Shown here: positions 25,229 to 34,027 of the stretch, piece after piece
Position numbering within the stretch: position 1 is the stretch's first letter
How the letters are laid out: every line of letters starts with the position of its first letter
Assembly: GCA_016720115.1 (NCBI GenBank)
Contig: JADJXT010000001.1
Span: 682,001-746,000 of the forward strand
Direction: 5' to 3'
DNA from: Sphingomonadales bacterium
GTDB lineage: Bacteria > Pseudomonadota > Alphaproteobacteria > Sphingomonadales > Sphingomonadaceae
DNA: 64,000 nucleotides
Program-made: the position numbers and the translations under genes
The notes under the pieces: generated by a model
Databases searched by the model: none
The model's input: only the letters and a program-made list of their open reading frames with translations
Told to the model about the DNA's origin: nothing

Positions 25229-26772
25229 ATCCTCCGCTCCCGTCCTTCCCAAAAGGGTTCGCGCAGCTTGCGCTTAAAAATCTTGCCTGAATCCTCGCGC
25301 GGCAGGCTGTCGGCAAAATCGATCCGGCGCGGCACCTTATAGCCTGTCAGCACTTTCTTAAGCTCGGCTTGCAACCCTTCGGCAGTCAGCGACGCACCGG
25401 GCATCGGCTGCACCACCGCCATCACGCTCTCGCCAAACTCCTCATCGGGGATGCCGAAAACGGCGCAATCGGCAACACCGGGCAGTTTGTGCAGCTCGGC
25501 CTCGATCTCGGCGGGATAGATGTTCGCGCCGCCCGATATGATCATGTCGTTGATGCGGTCGCACAGATAGAGAAAGCCGTCGGCGTCGAAATAGCCCATG
25601 TCGCCGGGCGTGATCAGGCCATATTTCTCCATCGAGGCGCGCTTTTCGGGCGCGTTCTGATAGGTGAAGCCTGTGCCGTGGCGGCCCTTGCCAATCACCT
25701 CGCCGACTGTGCCGGGGGGAACGTCATTGCCGTCCGGATCGACCACGCGCAGGGTGACGCCGGGCATCACGCGGCCAACCGATCCCGGATGCGCCAGCCA
25801 TTCTTCGGATGACAGGCAGGTGACATTGCCCATCTCGGTCGAGCCATAATATTCCCAGATCACCGGCCCCCACCATTCGATCATCGCGCGCTTGACCGGC
25901 GGCGGGCAGGGGGCGGCGGCATGGGTTACATATTCGAGGCTCGAAAGGTCATATTTGCGCTTCACCTCATCGGGCAGGCGGAGAAGGCGGTTGAACATGA
26001 TCGGCACCATGTTGAGGTGCGTGATCCGTTCCTTTTCGATGAGGGCAAGAAGCGCCTCGGCATCGAAACGCGGGCAGATAATCACATTGGCGCCGACGCG
26101 GATCGAGAAGGAGGAATGGGCGTTGGGCGCGCTGTGATAGACCGGGCCGATAACGGCTGTGGTAATGGACGCCGGGTCGCGCTTGCCCGCCAGCACATCC
26201 GTATAGCCATAGGACCAGCCAAGCATGATGTTGACCGCCTCTGCCTGTTCGGGCGTGAAGGCCGGGCGTTTGACGCCCTTTGGGCGCCCGGTGGTGCCCG
26301 ATGTGTAAATGATCGTGCTCGGCGCCATTTCGCCATCGCCCGAAAAGGGGGCTGCCGCATCGAGCAATTCATGCCAGCGCGGCAGCCCTTCAGGCGGAGG
26401 GGTCTTGGTTAGCCCGTAAGCCTCACGGATTTCGGGCGGGGTTTCGACGATAACCACGGCAAGGCCTGCCGGGATCGCCTGTTTGACCGGCTCGTAAAGG
26501 TCGGCATGGATCAGCAGCAGCTTCACCGCGCTGTCGGTCAGCAGGTAATTGGCCTCGTCCGGCGTGTAGTGCCAGTTGACCGGAACCGGGTAGACGCCCA
26601 GCATCCCCGCACCGAAAGCTGCCTCGAAATAGGCGATGTCGTTGCGCAGGTAGAGCGCGATGCCATCGCCGCTATCGACCCCGAAGTCCCGGATAACCGT
26701 TGCCGCGCGCCGCGCGCGTTCATCAAGGTCTGCCGTTGCCAATATGCGGTCGCCGCTTTTGATCCAGCCCAT
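25225..26772 (-). CDS. AMP-binding acyl-CoA synthetase
   Basis: This enzyme activates a carboxylic acid to its CoA thioester with ATP; 515 residues. Motifs are the P-loop STIIYTSGTTGRPKGVKR near residue 155, YGSTEMGNVT, DRINDMIISGGANIYPAEIE and the catalytic C-terminal Lys region EDSGKIFKRKLRE. The open frame continues upstream, but the ATG at 26772 follows the previous gene by 20 bp and gives the normal N-terminus. The substrate is not evident. Confidence 0.9.
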   Translation of the reverse strand: MGWIKSGDRILATADLDERARRAATVIRDFGVDSGDGIALYLRNDIAYFEAAFGAGMLGVYPVPVNWHYTPDEANYLLTDSAVKLLLIHADLYEPVKQAIPAGLAVVIVETPPEIREAYGLTKTPPPEGLPRWHELLDAAAPFSGDGEMAPSTIIYTSGTTGRPKGVKRPAFTPEQAEAVNIMLGWSYGYTDVLAGKRDPASITTAVIGPVYHSAPNAHSSFSIRVGANVIICPRFDAEALLALIEKERITHLNMVPIMFNRLLRLPDEVKRKYDLSSLEYVTHAAAPCPPPVKRAMIEWWGPVIWEYYGSTEMGNVTCLSSEEWLAHPGSVGRVMPGVTLRVVDPDGNDVPPGTVGEVIGKGRHGTGFTYQNAPEKRASMEKYGLITPGDMGYFDADGFLYLCDRINDMIISGGANIYPAEIEAELHKLPGVADCAVFGIPDEEFGESVMAVVQPMPGASLTAEGLQAELKKVLTGYKVPRRIDFADSLPREDSGKIFKRKLREPFWEGRERRI

Positions 26773-26792
26773 CGCTCTCTCCCTCGCGATAT

Positions 26793-27572
26793 TCAGTAGA
26801 TGGTGTAGCCCCCGTCGATGACCAGCGTGTCGCCGGTGTGGTTGCGCGAACCCCGGCTGGCGAGATAGACCGCGATGGCCGCGAAATCGGAGCCGTCGAG
26901 CCAGTCGCCGGTCGGCACGCGCCCGATGACGGCTTCGGTGAACTTGTCCCATTCCTGCAGCCCCGCGGTCATCCCTGAACGGGTCCAGCCGGGCAGCACG
27001 CTGTTCACGCTGATGCCATAACGGGCAAGTTCGACCGCCATCGCGCGCGCCATCGCCACTACCGCGCCCTTGGTGGCGGCATAATGCTCGTTGCGCGCCG
27101 CGCCGTGGATGGCCGAGGTCGAGGATATGGCGACCAGCGAACCGCCGCTGTCGCCCGCCTTGTGCCGGTCGATCATGTGGCGTGCCGCCTCGCGCAGCGT
27201 GAACAGCACGCCGTGGATGTTGACATCCTCGATCCTGCGGAAATCCTCGACGCTGATGTCGAACAGGCTCTTGCGCGAGATCGAGATGCCGGCATTGGCA
27301 ATCGCCTGGTCGAGGCGCCCGAATTCGCCAAGGATATCGGCGATGCCCTTCGCAACGGCGGCTTCGTCCGAAACGTCGATCTGTGCCGCGCGCACCTCGC
27401 CACCATGCGCGCGCAACTTTTCGGCGGCTTCTTCGTTGCGCGCGCCGTTGGTGCCCCAGATGACCACCGTGGCCCCGTGCGCGGCAAGGCCACCGGCCAT
27501 GCCAAGGCCGATGCCGTTATTGCCGCCGGTGACCAGCGCGACCTTTCCGGTCAGGTCGAAAAGCGATGCCAT
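26793..27572 (-). CDS. SDR-family NAD(P) oxidoreductase
   Basis: This is a 259-residue classical short-chain dehydrogenase. It has the cofactor motif TGGNNGIG (residues about 15 to 22), NAG at about 93 (AIANAGIS), the catalytic Ser in SSTSAIHG, YAATK as the Tyr-x-x-x-Lys pair, and a C-terminal DGGYTIY. It probably oxidises a hydroxyacyl intermediate. It lies 10 bp after the acyl-CoA dehydrogenase gene on the same strand. Confidence 0.9.
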   Translation of the reverse strand: MASLFDLTGKVALVTGGNNGIGLGMAGGLAAHGATVVIWGTNGARNEEAAEKLRAHGGEVRAAQIDVSDEAAVAKGIADILGEFGRLDQAIANAGISISRKSLFDISVEDFRRIEDVNIHGVLFTLREAARHMIDRHKAGDSGGSLVAISSTSAIHGAARNEHYAATKGAVVAMARAMAVELARYGISVNSVLPGWTRSGMTAGLQEWDKFTEAVIGRVPTGDWLDGSDFAAIAVYLASRGSRNHTGDTLVIDGGYTIY

Positions 27573-27582
27573 GCGCGCCTCC

Positions 27583-28809
27583 TCAACGCTCGTTCATCGA
27601 GACATATTCCTTGATCTTCGCCTTGCCGAGCTGGCTCATATGCACCTCGTCCGGGCCATCGGCGATGCGCACGAAGCGGTTGAGCGTGAAGAAGCGGGCG
27701 ATCGGCGTGTCATCCGAAACGCCCATGCCGCCATGCACCTGAATCGCGCGGTCGCACACGGTCTGCGCCATTTGCGGGGCGACCACCTTGATCGCGGCGA
27801 TCAGGTCTTTCGCGACCTTGTTGCCATGGCGATCCATCGCATCGGCGGCCTTCAGTGTCAGCAGCCGCGACATTTCGATCTCGCAGAAGCTTTTCGCCAC
27901 ATCCTGCCGGATCGAGGACTGGTCGGCGAGCTTCTTGCCGAATGCCACCCGGCTGTCGGCGCGGCGCGCCATGATTTCGAGCGCGCGCTGCGCCTGCCCG
28001 ATCGAGCGCATGCAGTGATGGATGCGGCCCGGCCCGAGGCGGCCCTGCGCGATCTCGAAACCGCGCCCTTCGCCCAAGATCAGATTGCCCTTGGGTACGC
28101 GGACATTGTCGAAGCGCAGCTCGCATTCGCCGCCGGGCGAATTGTGGCTGCCGAACACCGTCAGGTGGCGGACAATGGTGATCCCCGGCGTATTGGGTTC
28201 AACAAGGATCTGCGAATGCTGCGCATGGCGCGGGGCGTCGAAATCGGTCTTGCCCATCACGATCCAGATGTCGCAGCGCGGGTGCATCGCGTTCGAAATC
28301 CACCATTTGCGTCCGTTGATGACATAGTCGTCGCCATCGGGCTTGATCGACAGTTCGAGGTTGGTGGCATCCGACGAGGCGACCTGCGGTTCGGTCATCA
28401 CATAGGCCGAACGGATTTCGCCATTCAGCAACGGCTTCAGCCATTTTTCCTGCTGTTCGGGCGAACCATATTTGGCGAGCACTTCCATATTGCCGGTGTC
28501 GGGCGCGGAGCAGTTGAGCACCTGGCTCGACCAGGGTACGCGGCCCAGCAACTCTGCAATCGGCGCATATTCGAGGTTTGTGAGGCCGGGCGAGAATTCG
28601 CCATATTCGTGCGGCAGAAACAGGTTCCACAGCCCCAGCGCCTTTGCCTTGGCCTTCAGTCCCTCCATCTTCGGCCATTCTTTCCAGATATTGGCCGGGT
28701 CGGTGACAAACTGGTGATAGTCTTCCTCGTTCGGATAGACATGCTCGTCCATGAAGGCCTGTATCTGGGCGAGCAGCCCCTTCACCTTATCGCTATGTTC
28801 GAAATCCAT
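27583..28809 (-). CDS. Acyl-CoA dehydrogenase family protein (ACAD10/11 or LvaC-like by context)
   Basis: This is a 408-residue FAD-dependent enzyme. It shows the FAD/substrate motifs YVMTEPQVASSDATN and NGRKWWISNA, and the C-terminal QVHGGMGVSDDTPIARFF. The N-terminal DFEHSDKVKGLLAQIQAFMDEHVYP is typical of the acyl-CoA dehydrogenases that accompany APH-like kinases. Beside the phosphotransferase gene it may eliminate phosphate from a 4-phospho-acyl-CoA as ACAD10/11 and LvaC do, rather than only desaturate. That role is inference. Confidence 0.88.
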   Translation of the reverse strand: MDFEHSDKVKGLLAQIQAFMDEHVYPNEEDYHQFVTDPANIWKEWPKMEGLKAKAKALGLWNLFLPHEYGEFSPGLTNLEYAPIAELLGRVPWSSQVLNCSAPDTGNMEVLAKYGSPEQQEKWLKPLLNGEIRSAYVMTEPQVASSDATNLELSIKPDGDDYVINGRKWWISNAMHPRCDIWIVMGKTDFDAPRHAQHSQILVEPNTPGITIVRHLTVFGSHNSPGGECELRFDNVRVPKGNLILGEGRGFEIAQGRLGPGRIHHCMRSIGQAQRALEIMARRADSRVAFGKKLADQSSIRQDVAKSFCEIEMSRLLTLKAADAMDRHGNKVAKDLIAAIKVVAPQMAQTVCDRAIQVHGGMGVSDDTPIARFFTLNRFVRIADGPDEVHMSQLGKAKIKEYVSMNER

Positions 28810-28821
28810 GGGTAAGTCCTT

Positions 28822-29559
28822 TCAGAGGGAAAGCCCGCCATCGACGATCAGCGTGTGACCGGTGACGTATGAGGCGAGCGGGGAGGCGAGGAAGATGGCC
28901 GCACCCGCCATGTCGGCGGGCAGGCCCATGCGGCGCTGTGGAATGTTGGCGAGGGCACCGGCGAGCCTTTCGGGGCTCTGCGTGGTTATCTTGGTCAGTT
29001 TGGTATCGACCAGGCCGGGGGCAAGGCCGTTGACGCGGATGCCCTCAGGCCCCCACGCCTGCCCCAGCGTCTTGGTCAGGCTGATCGCGCCCGCCTTGGA
29101 CGCGGCATAGGCCGGATTGCCGATATTGGCTTTCAGCCCCGAAATCGAGCTGACGATAATGATGCTGCCCCGGCTTTCGAGCAACTGCGGTTTGAACTTG
29201 CGCGACAGGTGCATCAGGCTGTCGAGATTGACCGCCATCACCCGGTCCCAGCCCGGCCGTTCAAACTCGCCGCGCTTGTAAACCACGGTGCCCTGGCACA
29301 GCACCAGCACATCGAGCGTATCGAAGGGTGCGGCTGCGGCCTCGATCGCATCGGGATCGCCAGCGTCGACGCAGGTATAGCCGAGCCCGGTGAGGTCCGA
29401 TCCGTCGGCAGGGTCATAATCAGCGGCGTTCGCGCGGGTGCCCCAGACATGCACTTCTGCGCCGCGCTCGCGAAAGCCGTGGGCGATGCCGTTGCCGATC
29501 CCGCTCGATCCGCCGACAACCAGCACGCGCTTGCCGGTGAAATCGGTGTCGTTGGTCAT
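28822..29559 (-). CDS. SDR-family NAD(P) oxidoreductase
   Basis: This second short-chain dehydrogenase of the operon has 245 residues. The cofactor motif VVGGSSGIGNG is near residue 13, SSISGLKANIGNPAYAASKAG carries Ser and the Tyr-x-x-x-Lys pair, and the C-terminus is GHTLIVDGGLSL. The catalytic triad is intact. The ATG at 29559 (MTNDTDFTG) is chosen over an upstream in-frame start that overlaps the kinase gene's end. It differs clearly from the other SDR, so the two probably act on different steps. Confidence 0.88.
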   Translation of the reverse strand: MTNDTDFTGKRVLVVGGSSGIGNGIAHGFRERGAEVHVWGTRANAADYDPADGSDLTGLGYTCVDAGDPDAIEAAAAPFDTLDVLVLCQGTVVYKRGEFERPGWDRVMAVNLDSLMHLSRKFKPQLLESRGSIIIVSSISGLKANIGNPAYAASKAGAISLTKTLGQAWGPEGIRVNGLAPGLVDTKLTKITTQSPERLAGALANIPQRRMGLPADMAGAAIFLASPLASYVTGHTLIVDGGLSL

Positions 29560-29573
29560 GTAGCTTGGTCCTT

Positions 29574-30602
29574 TCAACTGATGCGCCGCAGCGCGCGTTC
29601 GAAGAGGTGGATGGTGTGCGCGTGCAACCGGTCGCCGGTCTCGCGTGGTGCCTTGCCTGCGCAGGCGCGGGCATGGGTGCCTTCCAGGATGATGCCCAGC
29701 TTGTAGCAGGCGAGCACCGCATACCAGTCAAAGTCCGCCAGATCGCGCCCGGTCAGCGCGGCATAATGCGCGACCAGTTCGTCGGGGGAGGCAAAGCCCT
29801 CCCACGGCGTGATGGCAACGTCGGTTGCGTGCGGATTGTCATTTTCGGGCCATGTCGCGACCAGCCAGCCAAGGTCGAGCAGCGGATCGCCCAGCGTGCA
29901 CAATTCCCAGTCGACGACTGCGGCCAGTTCGCCGCTGTCGTTGCGGAACAGCACATTGGCGAAATGGAAATCGCCGTGGATGATCCCCGGCTGGAAGCTG
30001 GAAGGGCGGTGCGCATCGAGCCATGCGCCCACCTTTGCCACACCGGGAATCGCGTCAGGCCCGGTCCATCCGGGCATTTCGGCATAGCTTGCAAGTTGCG
30101 AGGCCCAGCGCCCGACCTGCCGTTCGACCCAGTTGTCGAGCTTGCCAAAGCCTTCCAGCCCCACCGCGCGATAGTCGACGCGGCTGAGCGCGGCGATAGC
30201 CTCCACCATGGCGAGCCCCATGCGGTGGCGGACCGCTGCGTCGCCCGCGTGGAGCGCAGGCAAGCCTTGTGTGGCGTTGAAGCCTTCGACCGGCTCCATC
30301 AGATAGAAGGACGCGCCGATCACATCCTCTTCGGGGCAGGCCGCGATCAGTTCGGGGTGCGGAACATCGCTACCCTTGAGCGCGGCCAGTACGCGCGCCT
30401 CGCGGCGCATCGTCTCGTTCGAATTGGCGCGCAAGACGGGGGGCGGGCGGCGCAGGACGTAGAAGCGGCCTGCGCGGCTGAAGCGCAGCAATATATTCTG
30501 CGTGCCGCCCGCCAGCTTGACGGCATCGACAATCGGCCCCTCTCCAAGCCCTTGTCCATCCATCCAGCGCTCGAGCGCGTCGAGATCGACTCCGTCGATC
30601 AT
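29574..30602 (-). CDS. Phosphotransferase (APH-like kinase) of acyl-CoA metabolism
   Basis: This 342-residue protein-kinase-fold phosphotransferase is not an antibiotic kinase by context. It shows the glycine-rich GGTQNILLRF, the catalytic loop IIHGDFHFANVLF (residues about 208 to 220) and the metal site VVDWELCTLGDP. Its closest functional analogues are LvaA and the kinase half of ACAD10/11, which phosphorylate 4-hydroxyacyl-CoA. It is the first gene of the operon, with a TetR operator 22 bp upstream of its ATG. Confidence 0.85.
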   Translation of the reverse strand: MIDGVDLDALERWMDGQGLGEGPIVDAVKLAGGTQNILLRFSRAGRFYVLRRPPPVLRANSNETMRREARVLAALKGSDVPHPELIAACPEEDVIGASFYLMEPVEGFNATQGLPALHAGDAAVRHRMGLAMVEAIAALSRVDYRAVGLEGFGKLDNWVERQVGRWASQLASYAEMPGWTGPDAIPGVAKVGAWLDAHRPSSFQPGIIHGDFHFANVLFRNDSGELAAVVDWELCTLGDPLLDLGWLVATWPENDNPHATDVAITPWEGFASPDELVAHYAALTGRDLADFDWYAVLACYKLGIILEGTHARACAGKAPRETGDRLHAHTIHLFERALRRIS

Positions 30603-30623
30603 GTTTCTGCGAATCCTCTCCGT

Positions 30624-30664
30624 TTATCCAATTGGATAATGCAGTTGACGTAAATGTGAGTCAA
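30624..30664 (-). promoter_or_regulatory. TetR-type operator and promoter of the catabolic operon
   Basis: A perfect 16-bp palindrome TTATCCAATTGGATAA occupies 30624 to 30639. On the minus strand TTGACT (30664 to 30659) and CATTAT (30641 to 30636) are 17 bp apart and make a good sigma-70-like promoter, with the -10 inside the palindrome. It lies between the kinase gene and the divergent tetR, so binding would block the operon and probably tetR. Confidence 0.82.
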
Positions 30665-30676
30665 GCCTAGCCTGAG

Positions 30677-31324
30677 ATGATGGCAAGCATGGCCCCGAAA
30701 CCGCGCAGCGAAGCGGCAGAGCATTTAAAGGCCGTTGCCCTGCGTTTGTTTGCCCAACGCGGAATCGACGGCGTAACCGTGCGCCAGATTGCCGAGGCCG
30801 CCGGGCAGAAAAACCATGCCGCGGTCGGTTATTATTTTGGTTCGAAAGAGGCTCTGGTGCGCGAACTTATCGTAGACGGAGCCCGCACGATCGATATCCG
30901 CCGCAACGTCTGGCTCGACGCTTGCGAGACGAATGGCGGGCCGCACAGCGTAACCGAAGTGATCGAGGGGATGATCGAAACATCGCTTGATCCGGAAGCT
31001 GCGCCGGGCGACGAAAGCTTCAACCGTTTCTTCATGCTGCTCGGCCTCTCGCATCGCGCCTTTTTCATGGAGGCGCTCGAAGGCCGGTGGAACACCGGTT
31101 ACCAACGCTGCCTTGTCCATTTACGGCGGCTGATGCCCGATATGCCCGCCGCAAAGAAGAATGAGCGTTTTGTTTTTCTGGGCTCGACGCTCGGCGCCAT
31201 CATTGCATCGCGCGAAAGCGAGCTTGCCGACAAGTCCCGCCCGCACCGCATGTGGCAATCAGGGTCAACGCTCAAACATGCGGCAAAGGTGATTGCGGCG
31301 ATGATGGAAGCGCCTTTCCGCTAA
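30677..31324 (+). CDS. TetR-family transcriptional regulator
   Basis: This 215-residue repressor has an N-terminal HTH (GIDGVTVRQIAEAAGQKNHAAVGYYFGSKEALV) and a helical ligand-binding domain. It is encoded divergently from the seven-gene catabolic operon with a perfect palindrome between them, so it most likely represses that operon until a CoA or acid intermediate binds. Start codons at 30677, 30680 and 30692 are all possible; the first is used. Confidence 0.88.
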   Translation: MMASMAPKPRSEAAEHLKAVALRLFAQRGIDGVTVRQIAEAAGQKNHAAVGYYFGSKEALVRELIVDGARTIDIRRNVWLDACETNGGPHSVTEVIEGMIETSLDPEAAPGDESFNRFFMLLGLSHRAFFMEALEGRWNTGYQRCLVHLRRLMPDMPAAKKNERFVFLGSTLGAIIASRESELADKSRPHRMWQSGSTLKHAAKVIAAMMEAPFR

Positions 31325-31358
31325 GGTGAAAGCGACCGTCGCGGTTGTTGCAGGAAAG

Positions 31359-31451
31359 TGGCGGAGACGGAGGGATTCGAACCCTCGGTACCGGATTTAC
31401 CAGTACGACGGTTTAGCAAACCGTTGGTTTCAGCCACTCACCCACGTCTCC
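31359..31451 (-). tRNA. tRNA-Ser (anticodon GCT), CCA encoded
   Basis: The minus strand begins GGAGACGTGGGTGAGTGG, has the anticodon stem-loop CGGTTTGCTAAACCG, a long variable arm typical of Ser tRNAs, the T-loop GGTTCGAATCC and ends GTCTCCGCCA. It is 93 bases, including CCA. Confidence 0.95.
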
Positions 31452-31634
31452 TGCGCGATTGGCGTCGGGGGCCTATAGCGGGCAAGCAACCGGGCTGCAA
31501 TGCCTATTCCGCGTCTATTCCATTGGCATTTTCGACTCGTTTGGGCGCGAAAGCGACTCGACTCATCGCCCGTTCATTGTGCGCGGGCTAGCCAAAGCCA
31601 TAGCCTGACGAATGAAATTGGAGGATTGCGACTT

Positions 31635-32396
31635 ATGACTGGCCAGACCCTGAAAAAATTCGGGAACCGTCTTGCGCTTGCCCTGGCCGCACTGTTGATG
31701 GTTAGCCCGGTAACGGGAATCCCCGCCAGTGCCCAGATTCAGCCGATCGATCCCAACGATGCGATCGATGCCGATCTTGGCACGCCGCCCAAGGTGGAAA
31801 CGCCGCCTGCCACCGACATCCCGACCGATCCACCAATCGAAGGCGATACGACTATCGCGCCCGGCATGGAAAGCACGGCTGCGCCGACTACCGTTCCGTC
31901 AGCTGGTGATCCGTCCACCTATCAGCAAGATGATCTGATCGGCGCGGCAGAAGGCGTGTTCGGAAAGGGCGCGCAGGGTCTGGGCAATCTGATCGAGGAT
32001 ATCCTCAAAAAACAGGGCCAGCCCAACGGCTATATCGTCGGGCGCGAAGGCGGCGGCGCATTGGTCGTCGGCCTGCGCTATGGCTCGGGCACCTTGCATC
32101 ACAAGGTGGAAGGGCAAAAGCCGGTTTACTGGACCGGCCCTTCAATCGGTTTCGATGCCGGGGCCAATGCGGGCAGCACCTTTGTCCTTGTCTATAATCT
32201 GTACGATACCGAGGATCTGTACCGCCGTTTCCCCTCGGGCGAGGGCGTTGCCTATCTGGTGGGCGGGTTCAACGCGAGCTATCTGCGCCGCGGCGATATC
32301 GTCCTGATCCCGATCCGCGTCGGGGCCGGGCTGCGGCTTGGCGCCAATGTAGGCTATATGAAGTTTTCAAAGAAGCAGCGCTGGCTGCCATTTTAG
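31635..32396 (+). CDS. DUF1134 family exported protein
   Basis: This 253-residue protein has a signal peptide (cleavage near ASA-Q, residue 33). A Pro/Thr-rich low-complexity stretch (residues about 35 to 95) precedes the conserved DUF1134 domain (EGVFGKGAQGLGNLIEDIL..GYIVGREGGGALVVGLRYG..YNLYDTEDLYRRFP). The family resembles an outer-membrane or periplasmic EipA-like envelope protein of alphaproteobacteria. The start at 31635 follows GGAGGA. A strong terminator follows. Confidence 0.85.
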   Translation: MTGQTLKKFGNRLALALAALLMVSPVTGIPASAQIQPIDPNDAIDADLGTPPKVETPPATDIPTDPPIEGDTTIAPGMESTAAPTTVPSAGDPSTYQQDDLIGAAEGVFGKGAQGLGNLIEDILKKQGQPNGYIVGREGGGALVVGLRYGSGTLHHKVEGQKPVYWTGPSIGFDAGANAGSTFVLVYNLYDTEDLYRRFPSGEGVAYLVGGFNASYLRRGDIVLIPIRVGAGLRLGANVGYMKFSKKQRWLPF

Positions 32397-32425
32397 GCCC
32401 CGGGTCGCACCGTACAGGGGCTAAT

Positions 32426-32453
32426 GGGCGTCCTCCGGGACGCCCTTTTTTTA
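32426..32453 (+). terminator. Rho-independent terminator after DUF1134 gene
   Basis: Stem GGGCGTCC (32426 to 32433) and GGACGCCC (32438 to 32445) with a 4-base loop is followed by a run of T (32446 to 32453). It overlaps the convergent ribE stop codon. Confidence 0.88.
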
Positions 32454-33059
32454 TTTTGCGCGGACTTCTTCCATGCGCCTCAGGTAGCGCGCGAGCACGT
32501 CGATTTCGAGGTTGACGGTGCGGCCTGCTGCCAGGTCGGTGAGCGTGGTCACGTCCCATGTGTGCGGGATGATGTTGAGGGTGAAATGCGCGCGGCTGTC
32601 ACTCGCGTCGGTGACGCCGTTCACGGTCAGCGAAACGCCGTCGACGGTGATCGAGCCCTTCTCCGCGATGTAGGGGGCGAGCGTGGCAGGGGCAGCGATG
32701 GTTACCTTGTGCGAATCGCCGACCGGCTCGACCGACAGCACCTCGCCCACGCCGTCGACATGGCCGGTGACGATATGCCCGCCCAGTTCATCGCCCACCT
32801 TCAATGCGCGTTCGAGGTTGAGGCGGCGGCCTTGGCTCCACAGGCCATTGGCCGTCTTGCTGATGGTTTCGGCAGACGCATCGACCGCGAACCAGTCTGC
32901 GCCCTTGTCGATCACGGTGAGGCAGCAGCCCGAACAGGCGATTGACGCGCCCAGATCGACGCCGCCCATGTCATAGCCGCAGGCGATGACGAGCCGCAGG
33001 TCGCCGCGTTGCTCGGCGGTGGTGATGGTTCCGATATCGGTGACTATGCCTGTGAACAT
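32451..33059 (-). CDS. ribE: Riboflavin synthase alpha chain
   Basis: This enzyme dismutates two 6,7-dimethyl-8-ribityllumazine molecules to riboflavin. It has 202 residues and starts with the diagnostic MFTGIVTDIGTI. Two internally repeated lumazine-binding barrels are visible (IACSGCCLTV and GGHIVTGHVDGVG in one, VDGVSLTVN and LNIIPHTW in the other). The start at 33059 overlaps the ribD end by 16 bases, so both are in one operon. Confidence 0.95.
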   Translation of the reverse strand: MFTGIVTDIGTITTAEQRGDLRLVIACGYDMGGVDLGASIACSGCCLTVIDKGADWFAVDASAETISKTANGLWSQGRRLNLERALKVGDELGGHIVTGHVDGVGEVLSVEPVGDSHKVTIAAPATLAPYIAEKGSITVDGVSLTVNGVTDASDSRAHFTLNIIPHTWDVTTLTDLAAGRTVNLEIDVLARYLRRMEEVRAK

Positions 33060-34027
33060 GCCGCCTCGTAGACTTCCAGACGGTCGTTGCCAAGGGTGCG
33101 GCTGTCGGTCAGTCGCCATTGCCCATGGGCATCGGCAAGATTGATCAGCCCGATATCGCCAAGGCAGGGCCTGCCACCGCCTATCAGGATAGGTGCGCTG
33201 TAGAGCATCAGCCGGTCGACCAGCCCGGCACGCAGAAAAGCGCTGGCGGTCTGCGCCCCGCCCTCGACGATCAGGCTGTTGCAATCGAGCGTGGCGATGG
33301 CTTCGGGGTTACGGATCACCTCCCACCCTGCGGGCACCTCGCCGCTGCCGAGCATGATGCGGCGGGGGGAGCGGTCTTCGAGGCCAGGCAGGCGCACGTC
33401 TAGCCGCGGGGCGTCGGCGCTCACCGTGCCCGCGCCGACAAGGATGGCATCGCAGCGGGCGCGCTCGAGATGCGTATGCGCGCGCGATGCATCGCCGGTG
33501 ATCCAGCGGCTGCTTCCATCGGCCGTCGCGATGCAGCCGTCTAGCGAGGTTGCGAGCTTGAGCGTCACATGCGGGCGGCGCTGGGTGATGCGCGTCACGA
33601 AACCGGCAAGCCCGGCACGCGCCTCCACCGCCATCGCATCGCGTTTGACCGTGATGCCTGCGGCCTCCAGCCGGTCGAATCCCTTGCCTGCGGTGCGCGG
33701 GTCGGGATCGGTCAGCGCGCCGACGACGCGCGCGGGCTTTGCGGCAATCAGGCCGTCGGTGCAGGCAGGCCCGCGGGCGCTTTCATGCGCACAGGGTTCG
33801 AGGCTGACATAGATTGTAGCGTCTGCTGCGGCGCTTCCGGCCTGTTCCAGCGCGACCGCTTCTGCATGGGGCCGCCCGCCCGGTTGCGTCCAGCCGCGAC
33901 CGATCACCACGCCATCCTTGACGATAATGCAGCCGACCGAAGGATTGTTGCCCGTCCGTCCCTTGCTGCGTTCGGCAAGCGCGATCGCGGCGGAGAGCCA
34001 GCGCCGGTCTTCGGTCGCGAGGGCTAT
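33044..34027 (-). CDS. ribD: Bifunctional deaminase/reductase RibD, with no standard start codon
   Basis: RibD performs the second and third steps of riboflavin synthesis. The deaminase domain has the zinc motif PHAEAVAL and the loop SLEPCAHESARGPACTD. The reductase domain has VTLKLATSLDGCIATADG and LIVEGGAQTASAFLRAGLVDR. The conserved N-terminus (ATEDRRWLSAAIALAERSKG, then NPSVGCIIVKDGV) is fully encoded, but the frame has no ATG, GTG or TTG before the GTG at 33910, which would delete that strand. I place the start at the ATA at 34027, overlapping the upstream TAG; an ATC at 34033 is the alternative. Length is then 327 residues, normal for RibD. This could be a rare start codon, a mutation or a sequencing error. 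Confidence 0.85.
   Translation of the reverse strand: MALATEDRRWLSAAIALAERSKGRTGNNPSVGCIIVKDGVVIGRGWTQPGGRPHAEAVALEQAGSAAADATIYVSLEPCAHESARGPACTDGLIAAKPARVVGALTDPDPRTAGKGFDRLEAAGITVKRDAMAVEARAGLAGFVTRITQRRPHVTLKLATSLDGCIATADGSSRWITGDASRAHTHLERARCDAILVGAGTVSADAPRLDVRLPGLEDRSPRRIMLGSGEVPAGWEVIRNPEAIATLDCNSLIVEGGAQTASAFLRAGLVDRLMLYSAPILIGGGRPCLGDIGLINLADAHGQWRLTDSRTLGNDRLEVYEAACSQA

Noticed and set aside
29574..30602. Aminoglycoside resistance kinase
   Set aside because: The APH fold is shared, but the operon is entirely acyl-CoA metabolism and the family branch goes with acyl-CoA dehydrogenases.
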